Source of the DNA: Methanosarcina barkeri 3
GTDB taxonomy: Archaea > Halobacteriota > Methanosarcinia > Methanosarcinales > Methanosarcinaceae
Direction: 5' to 3'
Length of the DNA stretch: 64,000 nt
Assembly: GCF_000970305.1 (NCBI RefSeq)
Contig: NZ_CP009517.1
Location: 1,054,001 to 1,118,000 of the forward strand
The translations under genes were made by a program, and so were the position numbers. Within the stretch, counting starts at the first letter, position 1; the number at the start of each line of letters is the position of its first letter. Below, in pieces: positions 48,301-56,631 of this stretch. Under the pieces are notes generated by a model. It worked only from the letters and a program-made list of their open reading frames with translations, ran no database searches and was not told the DNA's origin.

Positions 48301-48528
48301 CTTATCAGGACCCTGTGATGACCTGATTTCCAGGTTATCTTTATTATTTATAGTGATATTTTCAGTATATGTTCCCGGGTCTACGATAATTGTATCACCT
48401 GAACTTGCGCTATTCACTGCGGCTTGTATGGACCCACCTGACTGAACGGTAATATCCTTAGCCGCCCCCACACAAGAACTTAGCGTGAGTATTAAAAAAG
48501 TTAGTAACAAAAGTTTTATTTTGTTTAT
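45388..48528 (-). CDS. Very large beta-helix/PKD surface protein with PGF-pre-PGF domain and PGF-CTERM tail; probable AUA start
   Basis: About 1046 aa. Signal peptide (KLLLLTFLILTLSSCVGAA), a long NosD-type beta-helix of roughly 25 turns to ~residue 600, two PKD domains, the hinge SSDDDDDDDGGGHSSGSGSG, a PGF-pre-PGF domain and terminal SSIPGFEALYVVVCLFMVLL with HKRK. Extracellular, anchored by the archaeosortase-type tail. GAGGA lies seven bases before ATA 48528. The conventional ATG at 48549 has no SD, would put the SD inside the frame and would add an acidic CREEFE segment before the signal peptide. C-terminal third is near-identical to 36989-39562. Confidence 0.88.
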   Translation of the reverse strand: MNKIKLLLLTFLILTLSSCVGAAKDITVQSGGSIQAAVNSASSGDTIIVDPGTYTENITINNKDNLEIRSSQGPDKTTIASNSTGKDVISIGARTNLKIIGFTISGAGGGSSGINLNMCRDCAVENNKFLNNSVGIYLRSSANIVIRNNLVTTGTGSGIYNTQSYSTTISGNNISGYTSGIYIFNSQGSNTISGNTVSHNSGSGIQLEDTNNNNTLESNIVSSNGVRGIYLARSSKNNLKNNNVSSNGGNGIEMGYSSENTVLDNTVSGNTTTDNNHGIFLDNCTNSYVQSNTVSSCEYGIAMRYSNNNHVINNNANENGRGFYVAYTSSGNTLSGNKANSNSGNGIQLHNDTKNNIVNDNEANLNTYYGIYLENANGNNISNNVASQNSKGIVLQGSVSTQNTFSNNTLSYNGDGIRLDNSSENNIINNIISSSSTYGICLVGSCNKNKLQNNTEQGNKIGIYLTTSTENVLSQNAVSEGESGVMLSLANNNTLSRNIIHDNINDAISLGSSESNDISGNNVSSNGNGIYMCPRSYYNYVYNNCFNNLNNANIRNNRSIWYTDKTSGKNVMGGPNIGGNFWGSPSLMGFSDINLDNDSDGIIDIPYVSANGNVTDNYPLIRVVLPVAKFDVSTTKGFVPLSVQFTDRSQDATSISWDIDGDGNPDNTNKSFVHVYEKPGTYNVTLTASNRNDTSSANVQIIAEEYKILPVANFNANVTSGYAPLSVLLTDLSQNATSRKWDIGNDGTIESTDPSIVYVFTNPGTYPVSLTAINENGTSVAKPITITVTQESSSDDDDDDDGGGHSSGSGSGGGGGGGGSPEPQTNVQVKELSKAQVTNGKPVVFDFTNNATCVVYVSFDAKKTAGKITTIAEQLKAKSTLTSVLDSGEVYKYFNLWVGNSGFASEKNIGNPVVCFKVEKTWLQDKKINQNSITLNRYSDKKWSQLPVKCLKEDNGYLYFTAETPGFSFFAITGKAVEKEKVAETKPSTNTSKLEKNNTAAENKTEQKAEQKTEQEAGKSKISSIPGFEALYVVVCLFMVLLHKRK

Positions 48529-49094
48529 TTCAAATTCCTCCCTACACATAAAAGAAGTTAAGAGTATAACTTTATTAAATTAATTAGAAACTAATTGCAA
48601 ATAGGATATAAACATGTCGGTTTTGATTAATATATTTGTAAAAATATGCTATAATCGAAAATCACAAAATAAGGTCATAGCTTAACGGAATACTCTTGAT
48701 TTCTACCCATTGTCCTTTTATTCTCAATATACACTTCCGATTATATTAAGCAGAAAATAAGTTAACACTGACTATATCTTACTTTTTCTCACCCTCACTT
48801 GACGGTTTGAATTAACTGTAAAACATACGTTTTCATCTACAATCCTGCCAGGCAATTCAGATTTTTTCTATATTATACAAGCCTGCTAAGTGCCTGATTA
48901 TTCTGGTAACTAAGAGTAAAATTAATATATTTAGTAAGTACCTTTAAAAAATAGTGTTATCTCCAAAAAATATTTCATGAAATGTAGGGAATGTATTTCT
49001 CAATTATCTTATCTAAAAAATAGCATAGGCAAGATACAAGTACAGAAGTAGGCATAAGCAGAAATAACAATAAAAAGAGAAAAAGAATAAAGAA
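48529..49094. other. Intergenic region without recognised gene
   Basis: AT-rich leader region upstream of the large surface-protein gene. No supported ORF or RNA gene. Confidence 0.5.
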
Positions 49095-49280
49095 AAAACT
49101 TCAGGTAAAAAGAAAAGGGAAAAAGAAAAAAAGGGAAAAAGAAAAAAGAGAAAAAGAAAAAAAGAGAAAAAGAAAAAAAGAGAAAAAGAAAAAAAGAAAC
49201 AAAAAGGAAAAAGAAAAAAAAGGGAAAAAGAAAAAAAAGGGAAAAAGAAAAAAAGAAACAAAAAGGAAAAAGCCTTTGGA
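49095..49280. repeat. Second purine-only tract (gaaaaagaaaaaaaggg)
   Basis: Nearly pyrimidine-free for about 180 bases, with irregular repetition of gaaaaagaaaaaaag and gggaaaaagaaa. It lies directly downstream of the deacylase gene. Similar in kind to the tract at 44950 but with a different unit. Confidence 0.88.
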
Positions 49281-49335
49281 AAAAGCCTTTATAACTTTTA
49301 GTACCCCTTTTTCCATTAAAGAACCTTTTTCTGTC

Positions 49336-50922
49336 TCAGTAAACCGTTTCCTTTTTTATCCTCGTATTATACGCTCTGTACTCATCCTGTTTTTTATCTT
49401 GAAGGTAAACGTACTCATATCCCGGATGAATTAGCCTTTTCCTGTACTCTTCCCTGGCTTCAGCCTGGCATTTCTCACAGGCGTAGATTGGAACCGAAAC
49501 CCCGAAGATCCTGATATCGTCTACGCCCCTATGAGCATGGGAGTCAATGGTTTTGTAGCCCTGGCAGTCAGGGCACATCCGGATGGTCTCTTCCTGGAAC
49601 TCTTGAATCATATCCGTATCGTAAAAGATCTGCTTTTTTCGGCGGTAGAAGTCCCCATGTTTTGTCACTTCAGCCTCTACAAGCCTATCCCTATTTTTCC
49701 AGTTTTCAAGCTGAGCTGCAACTACTTCTTCCAGGGTCTTTCTGTCCCTGGCAGCCTGGACAAACATTCCTGGCTTGAAGTCAGGTTCCTTTACGCAGGA
49801 ATAATCAAGCCCTGCCATTGCAAGGATTATACCTGTATTTACATAAGGAAGTGCACTCTGGATTGCATAACCTCCTTCAAGCACGGCCATGTCAGGGGCA
49901 AGTTTTTCATTCAATTTTGCATAGCCCTGTGCGGAAAAGCGCATATTTGCGAGAGGATCGGTATAGTGGTTATCCTGTCCTGCAGAATTCAGGACAAGCT
50001 CTGGTTTAAAATCCTTAAGAATAGGAAGCACAAGGGAATCAAGCACGTAAAGTATGCCCTCATCTGGAGTTCCTGGCGGCAAGGGAATATTGATAGTTCT
50101 GCCAAGGGCTTTTGGGCCTCCCAGTTCGTTTATAAAGCCTGAGCCAGGGTAAAGGGTCCTTCCGTCCTGATGGAAAGAGATAAAAAGTACATCAGGATCA
50201 TTATAGAAAATTTCCTGAGTTCCGTCCCCATGGTGTACATCAGTATCAACAATTGCAATCCTGCGTATCCCGTACTTTTTTCTCAGGTACTCGACAAGGA
50301 TGGCTTCATTATTGATATTACAAAACCCCCGGTTTCCATGTGTTACTGTCATTGCATGATGACCAGGTGGGCGGACAAGCGCAAAAGCGTTTTTGACCTC
50401 TGCCTTCATAAGGGCGTCTCCAAGCACCAGACAACTACCTGCTGCGATCAGGTGAGGAGTTGTAGCCTGGGCTTTTATATCAGGCACACAGAAGTGAACT
50501 CTGGCAATATCCCTGTACTCTGCAAGACGAGGTTTATATTCGGCTATTTCCGGCAAGTCCATCAGGCCTTCTTCAAAGATCTGGTCTCTGGTATAAAGAA
50601 GACGTTCTTCTCTTTCAGGATGGGTCGGTGAAATAGCCCAGTCAAAGGCAGGGAAGAAAATAAGGCCTGTCTTCTCGGCTCCAGTGCGGTCTGCCGGGAG
50701 TAACGGTTCTTTTTTCGGTTCCAACCCGGTCTTTTTTAGTTCCATTGTAATTTCCTCATTTCCTTTGGGTGTTTCAGGCTTCGTTTCCTCAATTCTCGTC
50801 TTCCGCGCTTCTTCAGTCTCGATCTTACTCTTCCCTTCTGCCTGCTCTTTTTCCTCTTCTGATGAAGTTGTCCCTGAGCCAGTTTTCAGTACATCCCTGA
50901 GTCTTCCAAACCCCAGTTTCAT
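49336..50922 (-). CDS. HDAC-superfamily deacylase with zinc-ribbon tail
   Basis: 528 aa from ATG 50922, which overlaps the upstream gene's stop as ATGA. Residues 1-75 are a charged linker. The deacetylase core has LVRPPGHHAMT, IVDTDVHHGDGTQE (zinc ligands), FISFHQDGRTLYPGSGF, LVLNSAGQDNHYTDPLANM (third ligand) and LEGGYAIQSAL. Around residue 455 there is a CPDC...CEKC zinc ribbon not usual in the family. The enzyme should hydrolyse acetyl-lysine or acetyl-polyamine amides. Co-translation with a HyuA-type ATPase suggests joint action on an amide or lactam substrate, which is an inference. Confidence 0.9.
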   Translation of the reverse strand: MKLGFGRLRDVLKTGSGTTSSEEEKEQAEGKSKIETEEARKTRIEETKPETPKGNEEITMELKKTGLEPKKEPLLPADRTGAEKTGLIFFPAFDWAISPTHPEREERLLYTRDQIFEEGLMDLPEIAEYKPRLAEYRDIARVHFCVPDIKAQATTPHLIAAGSCLVLGDALMKAEVKNAFALVRPPGHHAMTVTHGNRGFCNINNEAILVEYLRKKYGIRRIAIVDTDVHHGDGTQEIFYNDPDVLFISFHQDGRTLYPGSGFINELGGPKALGRTINIPLPPGTPDEGILYVLDSLVLPILKDFKPELVLNSAGQDNHYTDPLANMRFSAQGYAKLNEKLAPDMAVLEGGYAIQSALPYVNTGIILAMAGLDYSCVKEPDFKPGMFVQAARDRKTLEEVVAAQLENWKNRDRLVEAEVTKHGDFYRRKKQIFYDTDMIQEFQEETIRMCPDCQGYKTIDSHAHRGVDDIRIFGVSVPIYACEKCQAEAREEYRKRLIHPGYEYVYLQDKKQDEYRAYNTRIKKETVY

Positions 50923-52631
50923 GCCTTTTCCCCCCTTTTCCACTCCGGGATCAGGCCTGCAGGAATCTGCATACTTACATCAAAAAGTTTCCCTGAAGTA
51001 TACCAGCCGTTGACGACATTGAAAACCTCACTATTAACAATCTCAGCTTCATCCGCATACTCGGAAATTCCAAAGTCTTCAGCCCGTTTTCTCAAGAGTT
51101 CTGAGGCCAGGGTTTCAGCCTCGTCGAGCCGGACTTTGTTCAAGTTACCGAACTTTGTTGTACTTAGACTGACAATCTCTCCTTCTTCGGCGACTGAGTA
51201 CATTTTCTGCTCAGTATCAATGTGCAGGTTGAGAGTAAGTGTGGGCCTTGCAACGGCTGCCCCTATGGCATTTCCGACCTCAGCATACTCAGGAATAACA
51301 GGATTTGCATTAAGTTTTTTCGCAATCTCTGCAATAAGTCCCTTAGCACCCCCTCCGATTCCAACCACGTTTTCAGGCCTTGCTTTTTTCTCCTGCAGTA
51401 CTTCCCATACCCTGTAAGCAGGTTCCTGTTCCCATTCAAAAAACATTTCATTGACTGCATCAGTGATCATCCGTGCAACTCTATCCACAATCAGGAATGC
51501 AGTTTCGGTTTCGGATTTTCCAAGTTCGGAAGCTGTAACTTTGATCGCCTCACTTGCACGTTCGGGATTTCCTACCTCAATAAGTCCGAGAAACTTAAGG
51601 GCATCCGTAGGGGTAGTTTCTTTCCCTCCCATGCAATAAGCCGGGCCTGCCCTATCAGGACCAACTGTTATTTGTTTTGTGCCGGGACTGAGGTCCTTAA
51701 CCCTTATAACACTGTCTCCCCCCACAGCTATCGAGCGGACTGCAAAAGCCCGGACATGTGTCAGGAAACCTCCAAGTTTTGCACCTTTAGAAGCAAGAAG
51801 GGGTTTACCTGACAGAATTAATGCAAGGTCTGTTGTCGTCCCTCCTATATCCACAACAACTGAGGTCTGTCCCTCAGGAGTAAGGGCAAGAGCTCCAACC
51901 GTACTTGCGGCAGGGCCCGAAAAAATAGTTTCCACAGGAAATTCTATCGATTTTTCAACCGGGAGAGTTCCGCCATCGGCTTTCAGGATGTACACAGGAG
52001 CCCGGATATTTCTCTCATCAAGAGCTTTCCTGATTTTCTCAACAAATTCCTGATAGCGCTCTCTTGTGGCAGAGGCAAGCATAGCAGTTGCTATCCTTCT
52101 TGGGAAATTCAGTTTTCCCGAAACCTTGTGCCCGAGTTCCAGTTTACAGCCAGGAAAGTCCTCTCTGAAAATCTCCTCTACCCTGAGTTCGTGAGAGGAG
52201 TTCCTCTGCCCGAACTTACTTATAATGGCTGCTCTCGAAAACCCTGATTCCCGGATCAAACCCACAGTTCTTCGGATCTCGACCTCATCAAGGGGGTCGA
52301 TTTCCCTTCCCCTGTAATCCATAGCTCCTTTTAGATAAAAACTGTCAGGAAAAGTATAACTTGCCGGGTTAACTCCGGGTCCCGGAATTAATACCAGGGC
52401 TACACGGTCGGTTTTGCCTTCGGCAATAAGATTTGTTATCACGGTTGTACTGAATACTACTCTTTCCAGCTGTTCAGGAGGAACATCTCTGCTGACTGCA
52501 TCAAGGGCCTCAAGCAGGGAACTCAGAAGATTTCCGGGCTCAGTGGAAACCTTGGCAGTACTGCATACTTCTCCATTCCGGATAAGCACTGCATCCGTGG
52601 TAGTGCCTCCGACATCAATTCCTATTAGCAT
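50919..52631 (-). CDS. hyuA: Hydantoinase/oxoprolinase (HyuA)-family ATPase
   Basis: 570 aa. Actin-like ATPase motifs: MLIGIDVGGTTTDAVLI at the start and VVDIGGTTTDLALIL near residue 265, both typical of hydantoinase_A. A late GIGGGAKGLIAEIAKKL completes the nucleotide pocket. Family members open cyclic amides such as 5-oxoproline or hydantoin, or activate ketones, using ATP. The usual partner HyuB is absent, and its place is taken by the HDAC-like gene overlapping the 3' end by four bases. The substrate is unknown. The symbol reflects family only. Confidence 0.88.
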   Translation of the reverse strand: MLIGIDVGGTTTDAVLIRNGEVCSTAKVSTEPGNLLSSLLEALDAVSRDVPPEQLERVVFSTTVITNLIAEGKTDRVALVLIPGPGVNPASYTFPDSFYLKGAMDYRGREIDPLDEVEIRRTVGLIRESGFSRAAIISKFGQRNSSHELRVEEIFREDFPGCKLELGHKVSGKLNFPRRIATAMLASATRERYQEFVEKIRKALDERNIRAPVYILKADGGTLPVEKSIEFPVETIFSGPAASTVGALALTPEGQTSVVVDIGGTTTDLALILSGKPLLASKGAKLGGFLTHVRAFAVRSIAVGGDSVIRVKDLSPGTKQITVGPDRAGPAYCMGGKETTPTDALKFLGLIEVGNPERASEAIKVTASELGKSETETAFLIVDRVARMITDAVNEMFFEWEQEPAYRVWEVLQEKKARPENVVGIGGGAKGLIAEIAKKLNANPVIPEYAEVGNAIGAAVARPTLTLNLHIDTEQKMYSVAEEGEIVSLSTTKFGNLNKVRLDEAETLASELLRKRAEDFGISEYADEAEIVNSEVFNVVNGWYTSGKLFDVSMQIPAGLIPEWKRGEKA

Positions 52632-53016
52632 TCACAATTCGCCTATCCTCGCTGTATGTGTTTTTATTCTTTTATTACCACATTCATGTCAAATTTAATC
52701 ATGCCAAATTTCAAACTTTTTTCAAAAAAAGTTTGTTTTAGCTTATAAAGTGTCATATCTCTGATAGACAAGAATACTATTTCTAAGCTTATATGACAAA
52801 AACATTCTGAATTGAAAAAGAATTGTAATCTACAAAAAAGATTACTTTAAGAGATATTAAAAGAAAATTCAGTTAAGAAAACCAGGTTAAGAAAATAAAG
52901 TTAAGAAAAAAGTAAGAAAGCTCAAGTATAAAGAGTAAAATACTCAATTGAATCTCAGTTTTGACAGTGAAATTAATGGAATTGTAAATGAAATAAGCAA
53001 TTTTTACTTTTTAAGA
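52632..53016. other. Intergenic region
   Basis: AT-rich, with degenerate repeats of ggttaagaaaat near 52880. No gene supported. Confidence 0.5.
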
Positions 53017-55770
53017 TTACCTTTTATCTTCGAACCTGATAGTGTACTTTGTTTCATTTCCTCTTTCAAGCTCGATTGTTCCGTTAATCTGTTCAACGAG
53101 AGCGTTTACAAGTTGCAAGCCCAGGGTTTTCGAATTTCTGAAATCCACTTCTTCCGGAAAACAGCCTCCATTATCCGTGTAGACAAGAGTAAAACCGGAA
53201 GGCAATTCTGGAAAATTCGTTTCGGCTACTTCGCCTGTTCTTAGTTCTCCTGTTCTCAGTTCGCCTGTTTTTTGACACTCAACCTCATTTCGGAAGAGGG
53301 AAATCCTGATATCTCCTTCTACACCTTTTGGAAATGCATATTTAAGGGAGTTTGAGAAAAGTTCATTAATTATAATTCCCAGTGGGACTGCAGTATCAAT
53401 TCCAAGAAGTGTACTATCCACTTCAAGGACAAACTTGATCTTCTCGTTTCCTATTCTGTAAGAGTGCAGAATTTCCGCAGTCAGTTTCCGGAGGTATGCT
53501 GCAAAATCGATACTTGCCGAATCTTCGGACTTATAGAGCTCTTCATGAATAAGGGACATGGAGACTACACGGTTTTCGCTTTCCCTGAAAGCTTCAGTAA
53601 TCTCTTTATCTTTGAACTTGTCAGCTTGAAGGCTAAGCAGGGAAGAAACTATCTGAAGGTTATTTTTTATTCGATGATGGATCTCTCTCATGCCGATCTT
53701 CTCGGCTTTCTCAAGGGTTTCCTCAACTTTTTTCCTCTGAGTAATGTCATAGGCATACCCCTGGACAAATGCGGTTTCTCCTGAAGTGCTACATACGTTA
53801 TGGATTAACTCATGAACCCATTTTACACTTCCGTCCTTCCGCCTTATTCTGTAATCGTACTCCATAATGGAATTCGGGGAGATTTGAGAAGATATCATTT
53901 TATCCCGAATCTGATATAGCAATATCATATCTTCCGGGACAATAAGATCAAAGAACTTTACTCTACCGGAAATAAACTCCTCTTCTGTGTATCCGGTTAT
54001 TTCATCAAGGGCTCCTTCAAGCAAGAGAAGATCAAAATTCCTGTTAAGTTTAAACGAAATTCCTTTGAAATTCTCTAAAAATGATCTGTAGAGCTCTTCA
54101 CTTTCCCTCAATTTGTGGGAAGATTGTTTAATTTCAGTAACGTCTACCATTACCCCTAGAGCCCTGCATATACAGTCTTCCTCATCTCTCAGGAATACTC
54201 CTTTGTTTTTTACGTAAAAATAACTTCCATCCTTTCGCTTGAATCTGAATTCCTCATTGAACCTATCTCCTGTGTTCCAGCAGTTTTTCAATGATTGCTG
54301 CACCCTTCTATAATCTTCGGGATGGATATGTTCAAGCCAGTCATAAAAATCAAGATTCGCAATTTCTTTATTGCTGTAACCTGTAAGCTCAGTAACTGCT
54401 CCTTCCCACTCTACACTACCATTTCTCAGGTCAATATCATATATTAGCTGCCCTGTCTGTTCCGCGATAAGACGGAACCTTTCCTCACTTTTTTGCAGCC
54501 TCTCTTCCGTTTTTTTGCGTCCTGTAATGTCAAGCATTACTCCTATAAGCCCTTCTATATTCCCGCAAAAACTTTTGTACACGGCCTTATTAAAAATGAA
54601 GTCCCTTTTGATTTTATCAGAGCACACCACTTTAGTCTCGTAAACCTGGCTTCCTCCTTTCTGGAAGAGTTGCCTATCCATAATTTTGTAAACCTCACTA
54701 AGTTCTAAGGGAATTGCTTCGGAAAGCTCATCTATAGTATGCCCTTTTACTTTTTCTTTTGAACTTCCGAGGATCACCTTTGCAAAGAGATCGTTACAGC
54801 CCTGATAAACGCCTTTTCGATCCTTGTAAAATACAGGAGCCGGAATTGTATCCAGCAGAGTTTCCAGAAAGTTCACCTTTTCTTTTAGTGCGTCTTCCAC
54901 TTCTTTTCTTTGAACTGTAAATGAAAGGACTATTGCAACGGTATTCAGGAAGCGAGTATCCTCTACAGTAAATTTCTTCTTTCTCGTGCTGTGAGCTGTC
55001 AGCACTCCATACGGTTTTACAGTACTTCCTATGAGCAAACTTATTCCACTGATTATACTCAAGGAGTCTTCAAGGCCCATTGTTCTGAAGAAATTCTCCC
55101 TATCAAGTTTCTCTAACAGGATAGGCTGGCTTGAAAGTACAGTATAGCCAGCTCTTGAAGCTGAATCTTTTTTGATGATCCTGCATAAGTTCTCTGGCTT
55201 CCAGCCAATCCCTGTCTCAAACATAAAGTTTCCATCAGGCAAGAGTTTCAGGACGCAGCAGTACTCGACGTCAAGAGCTGCTGCAACCAGAGGCAAGACT
55301 TGATCAAGCAGAACCCGAAAATCCTGGACTTTGAGAGAGAGACTGGAAATTTGGGAAAGCACTTCATGCTCTCTTTTTCTTAAGAGTAGCTTTTCTTCGG
55401 CCTGTTTGAAGGAAGTGATCTCAAACCCAGAGATAATTGCACTTTTGCAGGCAGGTAAAGGAGTAAAAATAAGTGAGTAAGTTTTCTCGCCTGCTTTCAG
55501 CTCAGCTCGTGAGGGTTTCTTTTGGATTGCCACTCGTCGTGCAGTCTTCAGGATTTCATCAGGCGCTTTTTCTCCAGTCCTGCTATTAAGAGCCTCAAGC
55601 AAGGATTTTCCTGCTTTATTTGCGTAAAAAACCGTCCCTTCTGCCCCTATTCGCAGAACAGGGCCAGGGCTATTTAGAAGATATTCAGTCATCCAGTTTT
55701 CTTCATTTTCCATGCCCATAATGTCTTTCCGATTTATGCCAGAACCATCAATTCCTGAATCTCTGATCAT
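53017..55770 (-). CDS. Multi-PAS/GAF sensor histidine kinase (HisKA_2 type)
   Basis: 917 aa, soluble. Order: PAS (~20-130, VLRIGAEGTVFYANKAGKSL), GAF (~140-290, ending ...DTRFLNTVAIVLSF), then three PAS domains (each followed by a T.RK or TEIKQ linker), then the kinase core. The phospho-acceptor is in MREIHHRIKNNLQIVSSLL, a HisKA_2 motif, with FSNSLKYAFPKG and VYTDNGGCFPEEV as N and G boxes. It probably senses ligand or redox state in the cytoplasm. There is no receiver domain or neighbouring regulator. A small tandem word encodes repeated RTGEL near the C-terminus. Confidence 0.93.
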   Translation of the reverse strand: MIRDSGIDGSGINRKDIMGMENEENWMTEYLLNSPGPVLRIGAEGTVFYANKAGKSLLEALNSRTGEKAPDEILKTARRVAIQKKPSRAELKAGEKTYSLIFTPLPACKSAIISGFEITSFKQAEEKLLLRKREHEVLSQISSLSLKVQDFRVLLDQVLPLVAAALDVEYCCVLKLLPDGNFMFETGIGWKPENLCRIIKKDSASRAGYTVLSSQPILLEKLDRENFFRTMGLEDSLSIISGISLLIGSTVKPYGVLTAHSTRKKKFTVEDTRFLNTVAIVLSFTVQRKEVEDALKEKVNFLETLLDTIPAPVFYKDRKGVYQGCNDLFAKVILGSSKEKVKGHTIDELSEAIPLELSEVYKIMDRQLFQKGGSQVYETKVVCSDKIKRDFIFNKAVYKSFCGNIEGLIGVMLDITGRKKTEERLQKSEERFRLIAEQTGQLIYDIDLRNGSVEWEGAVTELTGYSNKEIANLDFYDWLEHIHPEDYRRVQQSLKNCWNTGDRFNEEFRFKRKDGSYFYVKNKGVFLRDEEDCICRALGVMVDVTEIKQSSHKLRESEELYRSFLENFKGISFKLNRNFDLLLLEGALDEITGYTEEEFISGRVKFFDLIVPEDMILLYQIRDKMISSQISPNSIMEYDYRIRRKDGSVKWVHELIHNVCSTSGETAFVQGYAYDITQRKKVEETLEKAEKIGMREIHHRIKNNLQIVSSLLSLQADKFKDKEITEAFRESENRVVSMSLIHEELYKSEDSASIDFAAYLRKLTAEILHSYRIGNEKIKFVLEVDSTLLGIDTAVPLGIIINELFSNSLKYAFPKGVEGDIRISLFRNEVECQKTGELRTGELRTGEVAETNFPELPSGFTLVYTDNGGCFPEEVDFRNSKTLGLQLVNALVEQINGTIELERGNETKYTIRFEDKR

Positions 55771-55830
55771 TGGCTAATAAATTTCCTAGTAGTTTTATTG
55801 CTGATTTATGTAAAGTTCAAACCTCAGATC

Positions 55831-55948
55831 TATCTTTTAAGCACTATCTTTTAAGCACTATCTTTTAAGCACTATCTTTTAAGCACTATCTTTTAAGCAC
55901 TATCTTTTAAGTACTATCTTTTAAGTACTATCTTTTAAGCACTATCTT
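55831..55948. repeat. 14-bp tandem array (tatcttttaagcac)
   Basis: Eight copies with single-base variants (gtac for gcac). It lies just upstream of the multi-PAS kinase, in its leader. Confidence 0.9.
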
Positions 55949-56355
55949 GAAATTATCTTAAATTTTATAACATATTAATATTTTGCTAATTTATACTAAA
56001 TTAATTGTATATGTTTGGATGAAGATTTATGATGCTTATACAAACAACTTACACAACTATGGGTATTTATAAAATACCTAACATTTACTAATTTGTAAGT
56101 CTCCAAAGGTTTACAAAGATGTCTGAGAGGACTTTGTCTCTGATAGAATATTAAAGAATAAATATTTAATATATTTACTGTAATAAAATTATTAGATAAA
56201 AAATATTCAGGTAAGTATTTAGGTAAAAGTATTTAGGTAAGAACTTGAGTAAAAATTAGAACAAATAGCTCGGTTAAAATATTTTGAAAAATTTTGAATA
56301 ATATGTCAATAATGAAATCCAGACTGAAGCGCAAACTTATAAGGAAGGTGTTTTT

Positions 56356-56532
56356 ATAGAGGATCTCAATCTACTCAAAAGAAAACTTGACAATATGGAC
56401 ATAATTGAGCTTTCTGAGTATGTAAAGGAAAATTACCCTGAAAATGAGGAGCTCTGGGTCGGGTCAAAGAAAATAATTATTAGAAAAATTCTTAACTTTG
56501 AAAGAAACAGGATGAATAAAGAGGATTTATAA
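56356..56532 (+). CDS. 58-aa protein with apparent AUA start
   Basis: Read from ATA 56356 the protein is highly charged and helical (EDLNLLKRKLDNMDIIELSE, then NYPENEELWVGSKKI, ending MNKEDL). GGAAGGTG (56343-56350) is five bases upstream. No ATG/GTG/TTG precedes the first internal ATG (codon 14), and that ATG has no SD. Sequence character is clearly protein-like. Family not recognised. The gene is isolated between divergent spacers. Confidence 0.6.
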   Translation: MEDLNLLKRKLDNMDIIELSEYVKENYPENEELWVGSKKIIIRKILNFERNRMNKEDL

Positions 56533-56631
56533 CATACATCAACCATTTTCAAGGATTAATTTCAAACCTGTCTCTTTCATCTGGAACCAGTAAAAATAAA
56601 AAAGCCTTGATTTTAAGGGGCTACAAGCATG

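Noticed and set aside
49013-49316. Minus-strand Phe-rich frames
   Set aside because: Same reason: complement of the second purine tract.
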